Assembly: GCA_020831765.1 (NCBI GenBank)
Contig: JAFIFY010000036.1
Span: forward strand, 25,478-89,477
Direction: 5' to 3'
DNA length: 64,000 bases
Source: Phycisphaeraceae bacterium
GTDB lineage: Bacteria; Planctomycetota; Phycisphaerae; Phycisphaerales; Phycisphaeraceae
Shown here: in pieces, positions 1-10,571 of the stretch
Layout: each line of letters starts with the position of its first letter
Numbering within the stretch: the stretch's first letter is position 1
Notes under the pieces: generated by a model
Database searches by the model: none
What the model was told of the DNA's origin: nothing
The model's input: the letters and a program-made list of their open reading frames with translations, nothing else
Translations under genes and position numbers: made by a program

Positions 1-2
1 AG

Positions 3-533
3 GGGCGCCAGGAGCCGGCACCCGAGGAAGGCGCGGCGGATGCCGAGCCAACCACGACGCCCGAGGCCCGGCAGGCCGAAGAAAGGCCGGACCGCGAATC
101 GCGCCATGAGCAGACCCGTGAATCCACCGCGAAGACCGATGAACGGCCCGGCCAACCGCGGCAGACGCCTTCTCCACGGCCGCCGACTTCCGATGCCGGT
201 GCTGATGCCGCGTCCCTTGAGCCGCCTCGACGCGATGTGCGGCCCGGGCAGGTGGTCGCCGAGGAGGGCATCCGTATCGTGACCCAGCATTTCGATCTGC
301 CGCTCTCGGTGCTCTTCATGAATCGGCCGCGCAACCCGGTCGTTCGAATCCAGTTCAATACCCAGGGTCGGGTCATTCGCCACGAAGTGGTGCGCGGCAG
401 TGGCGTTCAGGAATTGGACTCGGCGATCGTCTCGGGCCTGTATCGCTGGCGCGCCACCGGTGAGAAACTCCGGGAAATCGAACATCCATTCTGGCGCGAG
501 TTCACGATTCTGCTTGAACCCGCCCGTCGATAG
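3..533 (+). CDS. TonB-like C-terminal domain protein (5' truncated by window edge)
   Basis: The frame is open from the first bases of the window to the TAG at 531-533, so only the last ~176 residues are present. The first ~75 residues are a low-complexity segment rich in Glu, Pro, Arg and Thr, like the Pro/Glu-rich periplasm-spanning linker of TonB proteins. The last ~95 residues (PVVRIQFNTQGRVIRHEVVR, then ELDSAIVSGLYRWR) fit the TonB C-terminal fold, in which a substituted beta-hairpin is followed by an A..AL..W-like helix. TonB couples inner-membrane proton-motive force to outer-membrane transport; many TonB-C proteins in planctomycetes are of unknown role. No ExbB/ExbD is visible, and the N-terminal membrane anchor lies outside the window. 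The family call is moderately secure; the role is inferred. Confidence 0.6.
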   Translation, partial: GRQEPAPEEGAADAEPTTTPEARQAEERPDRESRHEQTRESTAKTDERPGQPRQTPSPRPPTSDAGADAASLEPPRRDVRPGQVVAEEGIRIVTQHFDLPLSVLFMNRPRNPVVRIQFNTQGRVIRHEVVRGSGVQELDSAIVSGLYRWRATGEKLREIEHPFWREFTILLEPARR

Positions 534-602
534 CCGACCCGCCCGGCCATGGCCCGGCAGGGGGAGAAAGGATTGCGCCAAGTCGCACGAACCCCGAAAC
601 CC

Positions 603-1022
603 TTAGGGCGAGGCGGCGGGGAATTGATCGCTCATCAGGTCCAGCAGTTCATCCGGCGTGAATGGCTTGGGAATGAAGGTGATGTGTTCATCTTCCTGGA
701 TACGCTTGAGAATCCGGCCCTCGGGCAGCCCACTCATGACGATCAAACGCCCGCCCTGGCCGATGCGGCGCAGGGAATCGGCCAGGTCAAGACCGTCGCT
801 CTGGGAACCAAGCAGGAGATCGATCAGGACCACATCCGGATTGACCTGTACCGCGACTTCCAGGGCTGATTCCACACTCGATGCCGAGTAGACACGGATA
901 CCCCGTCGAGTGAGAAATCGAGTCAGGCTGCCGAGAAACCCCGTCTCATCATCAACCAGCAGTAGCTTCACCGTACCGTCCTTCGTCCGCACCACAGGGC
1001 CGACTTTCCCCAACCAAGGCAA
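603..1022 (-). CDS. Stand-alone response regulator receiver domain protein
   Basis: This is a CheY-like receiver with no output domain. Counting from the longest start (139 residues), the acidic pair is D24-D25 (LLLVDDE), the phospho-acceptor is D68 (VVLIDLL), the Thr/Ser switch is S97 (VMSG) and the conserved lysine is K119 (FIPKPF), so every functional residue is present. The first ~18 residues before KLLLVDD are not part of the fold, and GTG codons just upstream of it offer shorter starts. It should be phosphorylated by a histidine kinase, but none is encoded nearby. It is transcribed away from enolase and converges on the TonB-like gene. The target and signal are unknown. Confidence 0.85.
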   Translation of the reverse strand: MPWLGKVGPVVRTKDGTVKLLLVDDETGFLGSLTRFLTRRGIRVYSASSVESALEVAVQVNPDVVLIDLLLGSQSDGLDLADSLRRIGQGGRLIVMSGLPEGRILKRIQEDEHITFIPKPFTPDELLDLMSDQFPAASP

Positions 1023-2735
<1,713 letters not shown>

Positions 2736-2764
2736 GCGTCGGCATTTTCGACCATGTGAACCCG

Positions 2765-2793
2765 GCCCCGGCGAATCATCGTCGGGGCTTTTT
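2765..2793 (+). terminator. Intrinsic terminator downstream of eno
   Basis: A 10-bp GC-rich stem (arms 2765-2774 and 2779-2788, with a single G-T pair) closes a four-base loop ATCA and is followed directly by five T residues (2789-2793). It lies ~30 bases after the enolase stop codon, which fits rho-independent termination of eno. Confidence 0.85.
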
Positions 2794-2942
2794 CCTGGGG
2801 TGGTCCATTGTGTCGGGCTCCGCCGCCGCCGCCTCGCATCGTGCGCAGTTGTTGACGAATTGTTGAATATGCATTCGGCCATTTCCGGCCTTGCTGCGGA
2901 TGCTGTCGGTAGTGGGCTCGTTTTTTCTGTATTCTCTTGATC

Positions 2943-5120
2943 ATGCCTCACAACTACCTTCACGACCTGCTGGACAAACTTCACGAAACCCCGATGCAGC
3001 GGCGCATGCGTAAGCTGGCGCCGATGCCGATCGGATGTGTGTTTCTTCAATGGCCTGAGATGAGCGAGGAAGATATTCGCGGTCATCTTCGAACCATGAA
3101 GGAACTGGGCTACACCAACCTCAAGGGCATCATGATCTGCAAGGGGATGACGCCGCTGAAGCTCGGCCGAATGGCCCTGGAAGAGGGCATCATCCCGTGG
3201 TGGTACGACATTGGCGGTTATGAGGAGATCACGCCGGAACTACTGGACAAGCTCGGCCTGCCCAGGGACATGGATATCGATGAAGCGATCGATCATCCAA
3301 AGATGCGGGCCCATCAGAATGAAGTGATGCTCAAGCGATTGGAGCGCAAGGAAGCCGAGCGCCTCGCGGGCAAGCGCACGCGAGGCACGTTCCGTCCCGC
3401 TGAGCGCGACCCCCATTCCGTGCCCGGGGTGAATAAATCCCCCGATGGCACCAAGCTGCTGGAGGAAAGCGTTCCCGCGTTCATCGAATGGCTCAAGGAG
3501 ACCTACGACAACGATCTTGAGAAACTCAAGCACGCCTGGAACGCCTACAGCAGCAGCTACGGCTCACCTGGCGATAAGTGGCAAAGCTGGGACGATCTGC
3601 GTCAGGCGCTGAACAGCTACCCGCAGCGGGAGTTCCGCCATTTGCGCGACATTCTGCGCTTCAAGGCTGATGTGAGGCTTCGGATGCTGCGTGGCAAGAC
3701 CGAGGAATCGCTGGCCGCCGATCCGTTCGACCCGGTTCGCGCCGGGGGAGAAATTTCGATCTTCCTCCCGCATGTGAGCTGGGCCATCGACATGGAGGGC
3801 TATGCCGATGTCATGGCCGATGGCGGGGCGTTCTATCCATCCATGCATCCGGGTTGGCATCTGGAGGAGGTGGCGTTCGAGTTGGTTCGACCGACTTACA
3901 TGCAGGCATCGATGTGCGCCGACTGGGCCAAGGGAAGCTGGAGCGCGCCGCTGGAATCGACCGGTGGGCCGCAATGGTGGTCGGGCGGCGGCAAGGTACC
4001 GTTCGTGCCGGAGGTGCGCGAGCTGCAACCGGCGTTCACGATTGATGAAGGCACGATGGCGCAACTGCTTTGCACTTATCTGGCCGCGGGGTTCCGTGGG
4101 TTTGGCCTCTGGTGCTGGAATCCGCGTGATTCGGGCTGGGAGGCCGGCGAGTATGCGCTGTGCGATCGCAACAACCAGGTCACGGAAAGGGCGCGGCAGG
4201 TCGGACGGTTCGGTCAGGCGATGCGAAAGTATCGGCGCGAACTGTGGGAAGCGCACAAGGAGCCGTGGGTCGGGCTCTATCAGGACTGGGAAAACGATGC
4301 GATGTGGGCCGCGCTGGCCACACCGGGCCGGGATCGATACAAGAGCGAGCCGGTCAAAGCGCGCATCGGCGCCAGCCGCGCGTTGATCAACGCCAATGTT
4401 CCCTGGGAGCATGTCACGTTACGACAGATCGAAAAGGGCCTTGCTCCGCGCTACCGCGTGATCTACCTTCCCGCCGTGATGTGCCTGAGTTCCCGCCTGA
4501 TCGAACTGCTCACCGATTATGTGAAGCAGGGTGGTCGCGTGGTGCTGGATATGCCCGGGGCGTATCTGGATGAGCGCGGCCATCTGATCGACACCTTGCC
4601 GGGCTCGCCCTTCGAGGCCCTGTTCGGCGTGGTGATCCATGAGTACGCTTATTCGAACAACGTGCAACACCGCGTGGCGGGAATCGACAGCCCCGGATTC
4701 GCCGTGAACATGACCCCGATCAGCGCCAAGGTCATCGAGGAATACGATGTGGGCGGCGCTGCGATCACCGAGAACAGCGTCGGAAAGGGCACGGCGGTTG
4801 TTGTCGGCGCTCAGGTATCGCTCAACTGCCTGAAACCCGGTAACGCGGCCATGGAACGGCTGCTGGTCAGCACGGCGCTGGGCAAGTTCGCCCTGCCGTT
4901 TACCTGTGAAGGTGCGATCTGCTATCGGCTGGCCGCGCCGACCGCCGATCATTACTTTCTGATCAATGATGGCCCGGCACGCGCTGTGCGGTTGGATGTC
5001 CATGATTATGAATACAGCGGGGCGGTCGATGCCGTGACCGGGGAGAAAGTGGATATGCGTCAGGTCAAGCTTGGCGCGAACGATGCGGTTTGGATTCGCG
5101 CGGCCAATACCGGCCGATGA
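2943..5120 (+). CDS. GH42-like beta-galactosidase family protein
   Basis: A 725-residue cytoplasmic protein (no signal peptide) resembling the glycoside hydrolase 42 architecture. A TIM-barrel-like N-terminal part (residues ~35-420) contains the WLKETY..LEKLKHAWNAY helix, like the GH42 segment after the catalytic loop, and a conserved tryptophan-rich end (GLWCWNPRDSGWEAGEYALCD). A Rossmann-like middle domain (~440-630, YRVIYLPAVMCLS..LTDYVKQGGRVVLD) matches the GH42 trimerisation domain, and a small beta domain closes the protein. E338 (APLESTGGPQWW) is the candidate nucleophile. The usual NE(F/Y)G acid/base motif is not recognisable; residues 140-175, where it should lie, are a basic, proline-containing segment. 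Activity is therefore uncertain. ATG 2943 is preferred to TTG 2937; neither has a clear ribosome-binding site. The substrate is unknown. Confidence 0.65.
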   Translation: MPHNYLHDLLDKLHETPMQRRMRKLAPMPIGCVFLQWPEMSEEDIRGHLRTMKELGYTNLKGIMICKGMTPLKLGRMALEEGIIPWWYDIGGYEEITPELLDKLGLPRDMDIDEAIDHPKMRAHQNEVMLKRLERKEAERLAGKRTRGTFRPAERDPHSVPGVNKSPDGTKLLEESVPAFIEWLKETYDNDLEKLKHAWNAYSSSYGSPGDKWQSWDDLRQALNSYPQREFRHLRDILRFKADVRLRMLRGKTEESLAADPFDPVRAGGEISIFLPHVSWAIDMEGYADVMADGGAFYPSMHPGWHLEEVAFELVRPTYMQASMCADWAKGSWSAPLESTGGPQWWSGGGKVPFVPEVRELQPAFTIDEGTMAQLLCTYLAAGFRGFGLWCWNPRDSGWEAGEYALCDRNNQVTERARQVGRFGQAMRKYRRELWEAHKEPWVGLYQDWENDAMWAALATPGRDRYKSEPVKARIGASRALINANVPWEHVTLRQIEKGLAPRYRVIYLPAVMCLSSRLIELLTDYVKQGGRVVLDMPGAYLDERGHLIDTLPGSPFEALFGVVIHEYAYSNNVQHRVAGIDSPGFAVNMTPISAKVIEEYDVGGAAITENSVGKGTAVVVGAQVSLNCLKPGNAAMERLLVSTALGKFALPFTCEGAICYRLAAPTADHYFLINDGPARAVRLDVHDYEYSGAVDAVTGEKVDMRQVKLGANDAVWIRAANTGR

Positions 5121-5210
5121 GGATCATGCGGAGCGAAGGTTCAGTCGGTCGAGAAAGGCCTGAACCCGCGGGTCCGGCTGATCGAATGCCAAGTGTGGCT
5201 GGCACGGGCT

Positions 5211-5597
5211 TTACATGCCAACCCAGATCAGGTACGCCCAGTTGACCAGGGCAGCGACGCCCAGCACGATCCAGCCGGTCGTTTGCTGTCGATGGCTCAA
5301 ACGTGCCAGGGGATCGGGCGCGCCCAGCAATCGGGCGATCAGAACCATCGCGGCGATCGAGATGATGATGAACATCAGGGGGTTGTAAAGAAAGCTGTCA
5401 AGAATCCGGCCCTGAGCCGCGGACATGACCATCCGTGTGCTGCCGCATGTCGCGCAGGGGTATCCGGTCACCTTCTTGAAAACGCAGGTCGGACCGGCGG
5501 CTTCATCACCTCCGGTCAACCACCATTGGGCCAGTACAAGAACGCCCCAGACAATCAGGACGGCGGCGGGAATGATCCATGTTCGTGAATGGCTCAT
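5211..5597 (-). CDS. DUF2752 membrane protein
   Basis: A small integral membrane protein of 128 residues with the DUF2752 signature. A first transmembrane helix (IPAAVLIVWGVLVLAQWW) is followed by the cysteine-bearing block CVFKKVTGYPCATCGSTRMV, then the helix-loop NPLMFIIISIAAMVLIARLL and a last helix (GWIVLGVAALVNWAYLIWVGM). The CxxC and the upstream Cys are the hallmark of the family, whose function is unknown. I start at ATG 5597 (MSHSRTW) because the longer frame adds a non-conserved, non-hydrophobic leader. It is the last gene of a same-strand row behind three GYF-domain membrane proteins, a pairing that suggests a shared envelope role (inference). Confidence 0.8.
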   Translation of the reverse strand: MSHSRTWIIPAAVLIVWGVLVLAQWWLTGGDEAAGPTCVFKKVTGYPCATCGSTRMVMSAAQGRILDSFLYNPLMFIIISIAAMVLIARLLGAPDPLARLSHRQQTTGWIVLGVAALVNWAYLIWVGM

Positions 5598-5652
5598 GGG
5601 GAGTTCTTGAATGGGGATCGTCCAAGGTGGGGATGGCTTGAGCACAATGACC

Positions 5653-6420
5653 CTAAGGCATGCTAAGTACAAAGAAGGTGATGGAAATCAGAATATTGAT
5701 CGCGCTCAAGCCAACGCCGATGATCGCGAGGAGGCGGCCGAGCGTTGTTTGGCTCCTGCCACTGGCATCCATGAGTCCGGCATCCATGCTTTTGAAGTCG
5801 GAAGTCGCCATGAGAACGGCGATCAGGCCAAGTATGACCGCGACGATCGCGCAGAGAAGGCTGGTGACGATCGAGAGGATGCCCAGCGTCAGGATGGTTC
5901 CGCCGCGATGTGCCCGCCCGGTGCCCATCGTCGGGCCGGTGTGGAATCGACCAGGGTACGCCGCGGAGGGGCTATTGTGGGCGGTTGAACTTTCTTGCGC
6001 GGCGGGCCCATGCGATGCGAGCATGGTCGCCTGCCAATAAGGCTTCCAGTCAGTCATGCCCGGGCCGTAGACCATCGTCTGGTCATTGATGCCGCCCTGG
6101 CGGTAAAGCTGGACCAATTCCGATCGACTCATCGGTTCGCTCTGTCGGCCATCCAGAACCGCGTACCAGAGTTCGTGGGTGTCCGTCCCGCCGCTCCCGC
6201 CCGATCGAGTCGAAACCAGAGCCTCGATATCGCTCACACCCTCGCCATGCGCGGCGAACAGTCCCCCCATCCGGGCCGCGGGGTACCAGCTCACGCGATC
6301 CTCGGAAATCTCATCCTCAGGATGCAGTTTACCCCGCGCGGCCAGATCGCTGAGTTGCTCCAGTGTCACCGGACCGTAGACCTTGCCGTCAGCGCGGATG
6401 TAGTGATTGGATTGGCTCAT
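5653..6420 (-). CDS. GYF_2-domain / DUF4190-like membrane protein (copy 1)
   Basis: 255 residues. Two GYF_2-type modules occupy residues ~7-55 (YIRADGKVYGPVTLEQLSDL..GKLHPEDEIS) and ~84-130 (WYAVLDGRQSEPMSRSELVQLY), each with the G-P..QL..L..G.....D.V pattern. A low-complexity linker follows, then a C-terminal pair of transmembrane helices (~173-208 and ~227-255) separated by the polar loop MDAGLMDASGRSQTTLGRLLAIIG, typical of DUF4190. GYF domains in eukaryotes bind proline-rich peptides; in bacteria the role is unknown. It is the first of three homologous genes in the same orientation, with a ~90-base gap to the next. The start ATG 6420 opens directly into the first GYF module. Role unknown. 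Confidence 0.8.
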   Translation of the reverse strand: MSQSNHYIRADGKVYGPVTLEQLSDLAARGKLHPEDEISEDRVSWYPAARMGGLFAAHGEGVSDIEALVSTRSGGSGGTDTHELWYAVLDGRQSEPMSRSELVQLYRQGGINDQTMVYGPGMTDWKPYWQATMLASHGPAAQESSTAHNSPSAAYPGRFHTGPTMGTGRAHRGGTILTLGILSIVTSLLCAIVAVILGLIAVLMATSDFKSMDAGLMDASGRSQTTLGRLLAIIGVGLSAINILISITFFVLSMP

Positions 6421-6511
6421 GGGCTTCCATACTTACTTTACGGACCGACCTTCTTTCATGCCCGTCGCCTGGCTGAATCGATCGACTTGTGGCTTCAAGT
6501 GGGCTCCCAGG

Positions 6512-7153
6512 TCAGCCGATGGCGAAAGCAATAACGTAAAAGAAGATTATGACCGCATCAATGGCGATGCCGACGATGGCCACGATCTTGCCCGCTTGCG
6601 TCATTCCCCGGCCAGCGGGGTCCATCAGGCCCGCATCCATCTTGCCCAGATCATCATTGGCCATCACCCAGGCCACGATGGCGATGATGAAGCAGCAACA
6701 GAATCCGACGAGGGCCAGGGCGAGAATCGTTCCGCCACGATGAGGCTCCACGTACTCGCTCGACATGCTGGAGCCGGGATAGGACCCGTGCAGTCTTGTG
6801 ACCGGTTCAGGGCGTGGGCCGAGGAAAAGCGTGTCCCCAAGCCGTCGCCAGTCGTCCATGCCTTCCTTCCAGATCAGCGTATCGTTGTCGATCCGGGATT
6901 CAGCGTACATCTGGTCCAGTTGGGACCGACGAAGAGGGCCGTGCCTCTGGCCATCGAGCAGCACGTACCAGGCCGCATCATCACTGGGAAACAAGCCCTC
7001 CAGTTCCGCCGCCGGTGACCAAGACTGTCGATCGCGGGAAATCTCGTGTGTGGGGTTCAACCGTCCAACTGCCGCCAGTTCACGAAGCTGCCCGAAAGTG
7101 GCCGGTCCGAAAACCTTGCCTTCGACTCGAACGTAATAGGGTTGGTCAGTCAT
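6512..7153 (-). CDS. GYF_2-domain / DUF4190-like membrane protein (copy 2)
   Basis: 213 residues, the shortest of three tandem paralogues. GYF module 1 spans ~4-53 (YYVRVEGKVFGPATFGQLRELAAVGRL), module 2 spans ~61-108 (WYVLLDGQRHGPLRRSQLDQMYAESRIDNDTLIWKEGMDDW), and two transmembrane helices at ~142-166 and ~188-212 flank the conserved amphipathic loop MDAGLMDPAGRGMTQAGKIVAIVG. The linker between module 2 and the membrane part is much shorter than in its neighbours. It lacks any catalytic motif. With the two flanking copies it looks like a local duplication in which modules are kept and linkers vary. Function unknown. Confidence 0.8.
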   Translation of the reverse strand: MTDQPYYVRVEGKVFGPATFGQLRELAAVGRLNPTHEISRDRQSWSPAAELEGLFPSDDAAWYVLLDGQRHGPLRRSQLDQMYAESRIDNDTLIWKEGMDDWRRLGDTLFLGPRPEPVTRLHGSYPGSSMSSEYVEPHRGGTILALALVGFCCCFIIAIVAWVMANDDLGKMDAGLMDPAGRGMTQAGKIVAIVGIAIDAVIIFFYVIAFAIG

Positions 7154-7247
7154 CGGTACACCTCATGGTTTCAAGCGGCATGCTGACATCCTCCATTCTG
7201 GTTACAGGTTCGAACCGCCTTCCCGCCATGGCACGATGCATAGTCGA

Positions 7248-8063
7248 TTACGGGCTGAGCGCGGCTCCGCTGGCAAGGAGACCCACGAAAACGATGATGA
7301 AGATCCCAAGGGGAATGACTGCAAGCACGACACTGATGATGCCCAGAATCTTGCCCGCTTTGGTCATGCCCTCACCGCTTGGGTTCATTCTCCCGGCCGC
7401 CATCTCCTGAAGATCCGTATTGGCCATGGTCCACGCCACAATGCCGAAGACGAAGCAGACCATGAGTGAGAGAATGCCGAATGTCAGGACGACCCCACCT
7501 CGGTCCGGCTTTATATGGCCTGAATGTCCGTAGCTCTTGTGTTCGAAACCTCGAGCCGCGGCCAGGGCGCTCAGGTCGCTCCCACCTCCGGAATCCGGCA
7601 GGACCTGGCCCAACGGTCGCCAGTCACCCATCCCTTGCTTCCAGATCAATGTCTGATGATTGATCGCCCGGCTCTGAAGCATGTCACGAATCTGGCTGAG
7701 GGGCAGGGGGCCCCGAGTACGCCGATCCGGACCGAGGACCACATGCCAGACGGCCGGGTCGTCCGGCGATTCGGCCTCGGGTTGGCGGTTCTTCAACAGA
7801 TCATCAATATCGCTGATCGATTCCGGCCGCTGCTGGCCCGAGCCCTCGTGCGGGTCTTCGTAGGCCTGGTAGGGATCGTGCTCCGATTCCGAGACGGGAA
7901 ACAGCCCTTGAAGGTCGCCGGCCGGGTGCCAGTCAACCTTGTTGAGTGAAACTTCATCATCCCGGTTGATTCGCCCCTCGGCCACCAATCCGCGGAGTTG
8001 ATCAAAGGACGCCGGGCCGTAGATTTTGCCCTTCACGCGAATATAGCGCCGATCGATGCTCAT
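7248..8063 (-). CDS. GYF_2-domain / DUF4190-like membrane protein (copy 3)
   Basis: 271 residues from ATG 8063 (MSIDRRYIRVKGKIYGPASF). A much longer frame runs upstream, but it overlaps ilvE and its extra residues resemble nothing, so this start is preferred. GYF module 1 is at ~2-55, an acidic linker (~55-95, rich in Asp, Glu and Gln) follows, module 2 is at ~97-150 (WHVVLGPDRRTRGPLPLSQIRDML), and two transmembrane helices (~185-215 and ~235-262) surround the loop MAAGRMNPSGEGMTKAGKILGI. It is the first gene of the four-gene row that ends with the DUF2752 protein and is divergent from ilvE. Function unknown. Confidence 0.8.
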   Translation of the reverse strand: MSIDRRYIRVKGKIYGPASFDQLRGLVAEGRINRDDEVSLNKVDWHPAGDLQGLFPVSESEHDPYQAYEDPHEGSGQQRPESISDIDDLLKNRQPEAESPDDPAVWHVVLGPDRRTRGPLPLSQIRDMLQSRAINHQTLIWKQGMGDWRPLGQVLPDSGGGSDLSALAAARGFEHKSYGHSGHIKPDRGGVVLTFGILSLMVCFVFGIVAWTMANTDLQEMAAGRMNPSGEGMTKAGKILGIISVVLAVIPLGIFIIVFVGLLASGAALSP

Positions 8064-8283
8064 AGTGCCATGACTCCTGACGGTGAGGCGTGGCCCTGCA
8101 TCGGGCCGATTTCCGAATCTTCGCCGGCCGGCCGGGAATCGGGCGTCCAGCGCATCGCCAGTATAGCGATTGCCCCACCAGCGCTGCCGCATCGCCGTCG
8201 GGCTCGCTCTGGATGATTCCACGGTAAGGTGGGCGGCGATCGAGTGATCCCGCGGCGATGGATGATCGATGGTATCCGGGGGG

Positions 8284-8314
8284 TATAATCCGTTTCCGCT
8301 GTCAGGAAAGGAAG
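8284..8314 (+). promoter_or_regulatory. -10 element and ribosome-binding site of ilvE
   Basis: A consensus TATAAT (8284-8289) lies ~30 bases before the GTG start at 8319, and an AGGAAAGGAAG ribosome-binding site (8304-8314) lies directly upstream of it. The -35 region is weak. The ribosome-binding site supports the unusual GTG start of ilvE. Confidence 0.55.
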
Positions 8315-8318
8315 TTTT

Positions 8319-9203
8319 GTGAGCAAAGCGATATGGATCAATGGGGCCTTGGTCGCTCCTGAGAAGGCGACGGTAAGTGTCTATGATCACGGCCTGTTGT
8401 ATGGCGACGGCGTTTTCGAGGGCATTCGCTGCTACGGCGGGCGGGTGCTGAAGCTTCGCACCCATCTCGATCGGCTGGACCGTTCGGCCCGGGCCATCCG
8501 GCTGACCATGCCCTACGATGTCGCGGAACTGGAACATGCGGTGCGCGAAACAATCAGGGCCAACGATGTTTCCGATTGTTACATTCGGCTTTGCGTCACG
8601 CGCGGGGTGGGCGCCTTGGGGCTCAACCCCTTCAATTGCAAGAACTCAACGGTCTTCATTATCGTCGATTCGCTCCGGCTCTATCCGAAGGAGCTTTACG
8701 AGAAAGGCATGTCGGTCATCATCGCCGCGACCTTGCGGAACCACCCGGCCGCGCTGAGCCCGCGCATCAAGAGCATGAATTATCTGAACAACATCATGGC
8801 CAAGATCGAGGCCATCGATGCCGGCGTGTCCGAGGCCGTCATGCTCAATCATCAGGGTTATGTTTCCGAGTGTACCGGCGATAACCTGTTCATCGTCCGG
8901 CGGGCCGACGGCCGACCGACCCTGATCACGCCCCCGCTTCATGCCGGTGTGCTTGAAGGTGTGACCATGAACCTGGTGATCGACCTCGCGGCGGAGCTGG
9001 GTATTCCGTTTGCGCGGCACGACCTGACGGCTTATGATCTGTACACGGCCGACGAGATGTTTCTCACCGGCACCGCCGCCGAGGTGATCCCCGTCACGTC
9101 GATCGATAAGCGCACCATCGGCGATGGCGAGATCGGGCCGATCACCCGACGACTGGTCGATGCCTATCGGAGCATGGTGGCCGGCAGCGTTCCCGAGGAT
9201 TGA
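8319..9203 (+). CDS. ilvE: Branched-chain amino acid aminotransferase
   Basis: Fold-type IV PLP aminotransferase of 294 residues, the usual length; transfers the amino group between glutamate and the 2-oxo acids of Leu, Ile and Val in the last step of their synthesis. The opening VYDHGLLYGDGVFEGIRCYGGRV is the family signature, the PLP-binding lysine is K151 (SPRIKSMNYLNN), and the cofactor-phosphate region EAVMLNHQGYVSECTGDNLF and the C-terminal FLTGTAAEV segment are intact. Translation begins at GTG 8319 behind an excellent ribosome-binding site. truD follows 72 bases downstream on the same strand and may be cotranscribed. D-amino-acid aminotransferase belongs to the same fold, but the sequence is closer to IlvE. 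Confidence 0.93.
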   Translation: MSKAIWINGALVAPEKATVSVYDHGLLYGDGVFEGIRCYGGRVLKLRTHLDRLDRSARAIRLTMPYDVAELEHAVRETIRANDVSDCYIRLCVTRGVGALGLNPFNCKNSTVFIIVDSLRLYPKELYEKGMSVIIAATLRNHPAALSPRIKSMNYLNNIMAKIEAIDAGVSEAVMLNHQGYVSECTGDNLFIVRRADGRPTLITPPLHAGVLEGVTMNLVIDLAAELGIPFARHDLTAYDLYTADEMFLTGTAAEVIPVTSIDKRTIGDGEIGPITRRLVDAYRSMVAGSVPED

Positions 9204-9275
9204 TCGGGGGCGCACGGTGATGAAGATTCGCTTCGCCGCGCCGAGGCGTAATTCCGGCACAGGAGTGGACCATTG

Positions 9276-10571
9276 ATGGCGATTCCGGTTCCCCTGCCTG
9301 TTGGTTCGGATGGATACCTCACCGCCGCGGTCGATGGCATCGGTGGAGTCATCAAGGTCAGGCCGGAGGATTTCCTGGTCGAGGAGCTGCCGCTCTACAC
9401 GCCCTCGGGAGAGGGTGAACACCTGATGCTTTTCATCGAAAAGCGAAACCAGACGACCTCGGATGTCGTCCGCCGACTGGCCCAGATGTTCAATGTCCGT
9501 CGAGGGCACGTCGGCTACGCGGGCCTGAAGGACAAGCAGGCGGTCACGCGGCAGCACTTTACCGTTCAGCAATCGGACAGTGAGAAGCGCGAGAAGGGCA
9601 TCGCGCGATTCGAGTTCACGCCGTTCAAGCTGCTCTGGGCCGAGCCGCACCTCAACAAGCTCCGTCCCGGCCATCTGGCGGGCAATCGTTTTGTCATTCG
9701 CATCCGCGAAGTCGAGGCAACGGCCGTGTTGGGCGCTCATCGCGCCCTGAGCCAGCTTGAGCGTGAGGGTGTGCCCAATTTCTTCGGCCAGCAGCGATTC
9801 GGCCATCGCCGGACCAATCATCTGATCGGGCGGTCGATTCTGCGCGGCGAACCGGATGAGGCGATGGCCTGGATGCTCGGTCGGCCGCGCGAGCTTGACA
9901 GTGACCCCATGCGGGAAGCCCGCGAGCGGTTCGATCGAGGCGATTTTGCCGCCGCGCTGGAGTTATGGCCGAATTATCTTCGCCACGACCGACAGTCGCT
10001 CGACGGCCTGCGACAGGGCAGAAGCGCTGCGGAGGTGGTTGAAGCCATGGACAGTCAGGCCCGGGATTTCATGTTCAGCGCCTTGCAGGCGGCGATCTTC
10101 AATCATGTCCTCTCGCGCCGGCTGCGTGATGGCTTGCTGGATCGACTGCTGCCCGGTGATGTGGCGGGTTTTGATGGCAGCCGATCGGTCTTTGCCGTCG
10201 ATGAACCGACCGCCGAGTTGGAGAATGGCCCGGAAGGTCGCATGTCGAGCCTCGAAATATCGCCAACCGGACCGATGTGGGGGCCGCAAATGCTCCGCGC
10301 TGGCGAGTCGGTCGGGCTGTGGGAACTGGAATCGCTCGAGGCTTTCGGCCTGACCGAGGAGCACCTGGAAACGTGTCCTTACTCACCCAAGGGCACGCGT
10401 CGCCCGCTTCGCATCCGCATGCGGAATGCCGATCTCAGCGGTGGAGCGGACGAGCACGGGCAATTTGTTCGGCTCGCCTTCGATCTGCCGCGCGGCTCGT
10501 TCGCCACCATGGTCCTCCGCGAGATCATGAAATCCGAACGCGACCTCGAAGCCGAAGATGATGCGCAGTGA
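9276..10571 (+). CDS. truD: tRNA pseudouridine synthase D
   Basis: Isomerises U13 of tRNA-Glu (and similar substrates) to pseudouridine. The protein has 431 residues, longer than the E. coli enzyme (~350), mainly through a longer C-terminal half. The TruD signature is intact: D86 in GYAGLKDKQAVTRQHFTV is the catalytic aspartate, preceded by the RPEDFLVEELPL strand, and NFFGQQRFGH follows. I take ATG 9276, since the TTG three bases earlier has no support. The C-terminus (GTRRPLRIRMRNADL) is a normal end of the fold. It follows ilvE at 72 bases, with no obvious terminator between. Confidence 0.93.
   Translation: MAIPVPLPVGSDGYLTAAVDGIGGVIKVRPEDFLVEELPLYTPSGEGEHLMLFIEKRNQTTSDVVRRLAQMFNVRRGHVGYAGLKDKQAVTRQHFTVQQSDSEKREKGIARFEFTPFKLLWAEPHLNKLRPGHLAGNRFVIRIREVEATAVLGAHRALSQLEREGVPNFFGQQRFGHRRTNHLIGRSILRGEPDEAMAWMLGRPRELDSDPMREARERFDRGDFAAALELWPNYLRHDRQSLDGLRQGRSAAEVVEAMDSQARDFMFSALQAAIFNHVLSRRLRDGLLDRLLPGDVAGFDGSRSVFAVDEPTAELENGPEGRMSSLEISPTGPMWGPQMLRAGESVGLWELESLEAFGLTEEHLETCPYSPKGTRRPLRIRMRNADLSGGADEHGQFVRLAFDLPRGSFATMVLREIMKSERDLEAEDDAQ

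Noticed and set aside
5121..5205. A short minus-strand frame reading PHLAFDQPDPRVQAFLDRLNLRSA after the DUF2752 gene
   Set aside because: It looks protein-like but is only ~25 codons with no start, and I cannot link it to a gene.
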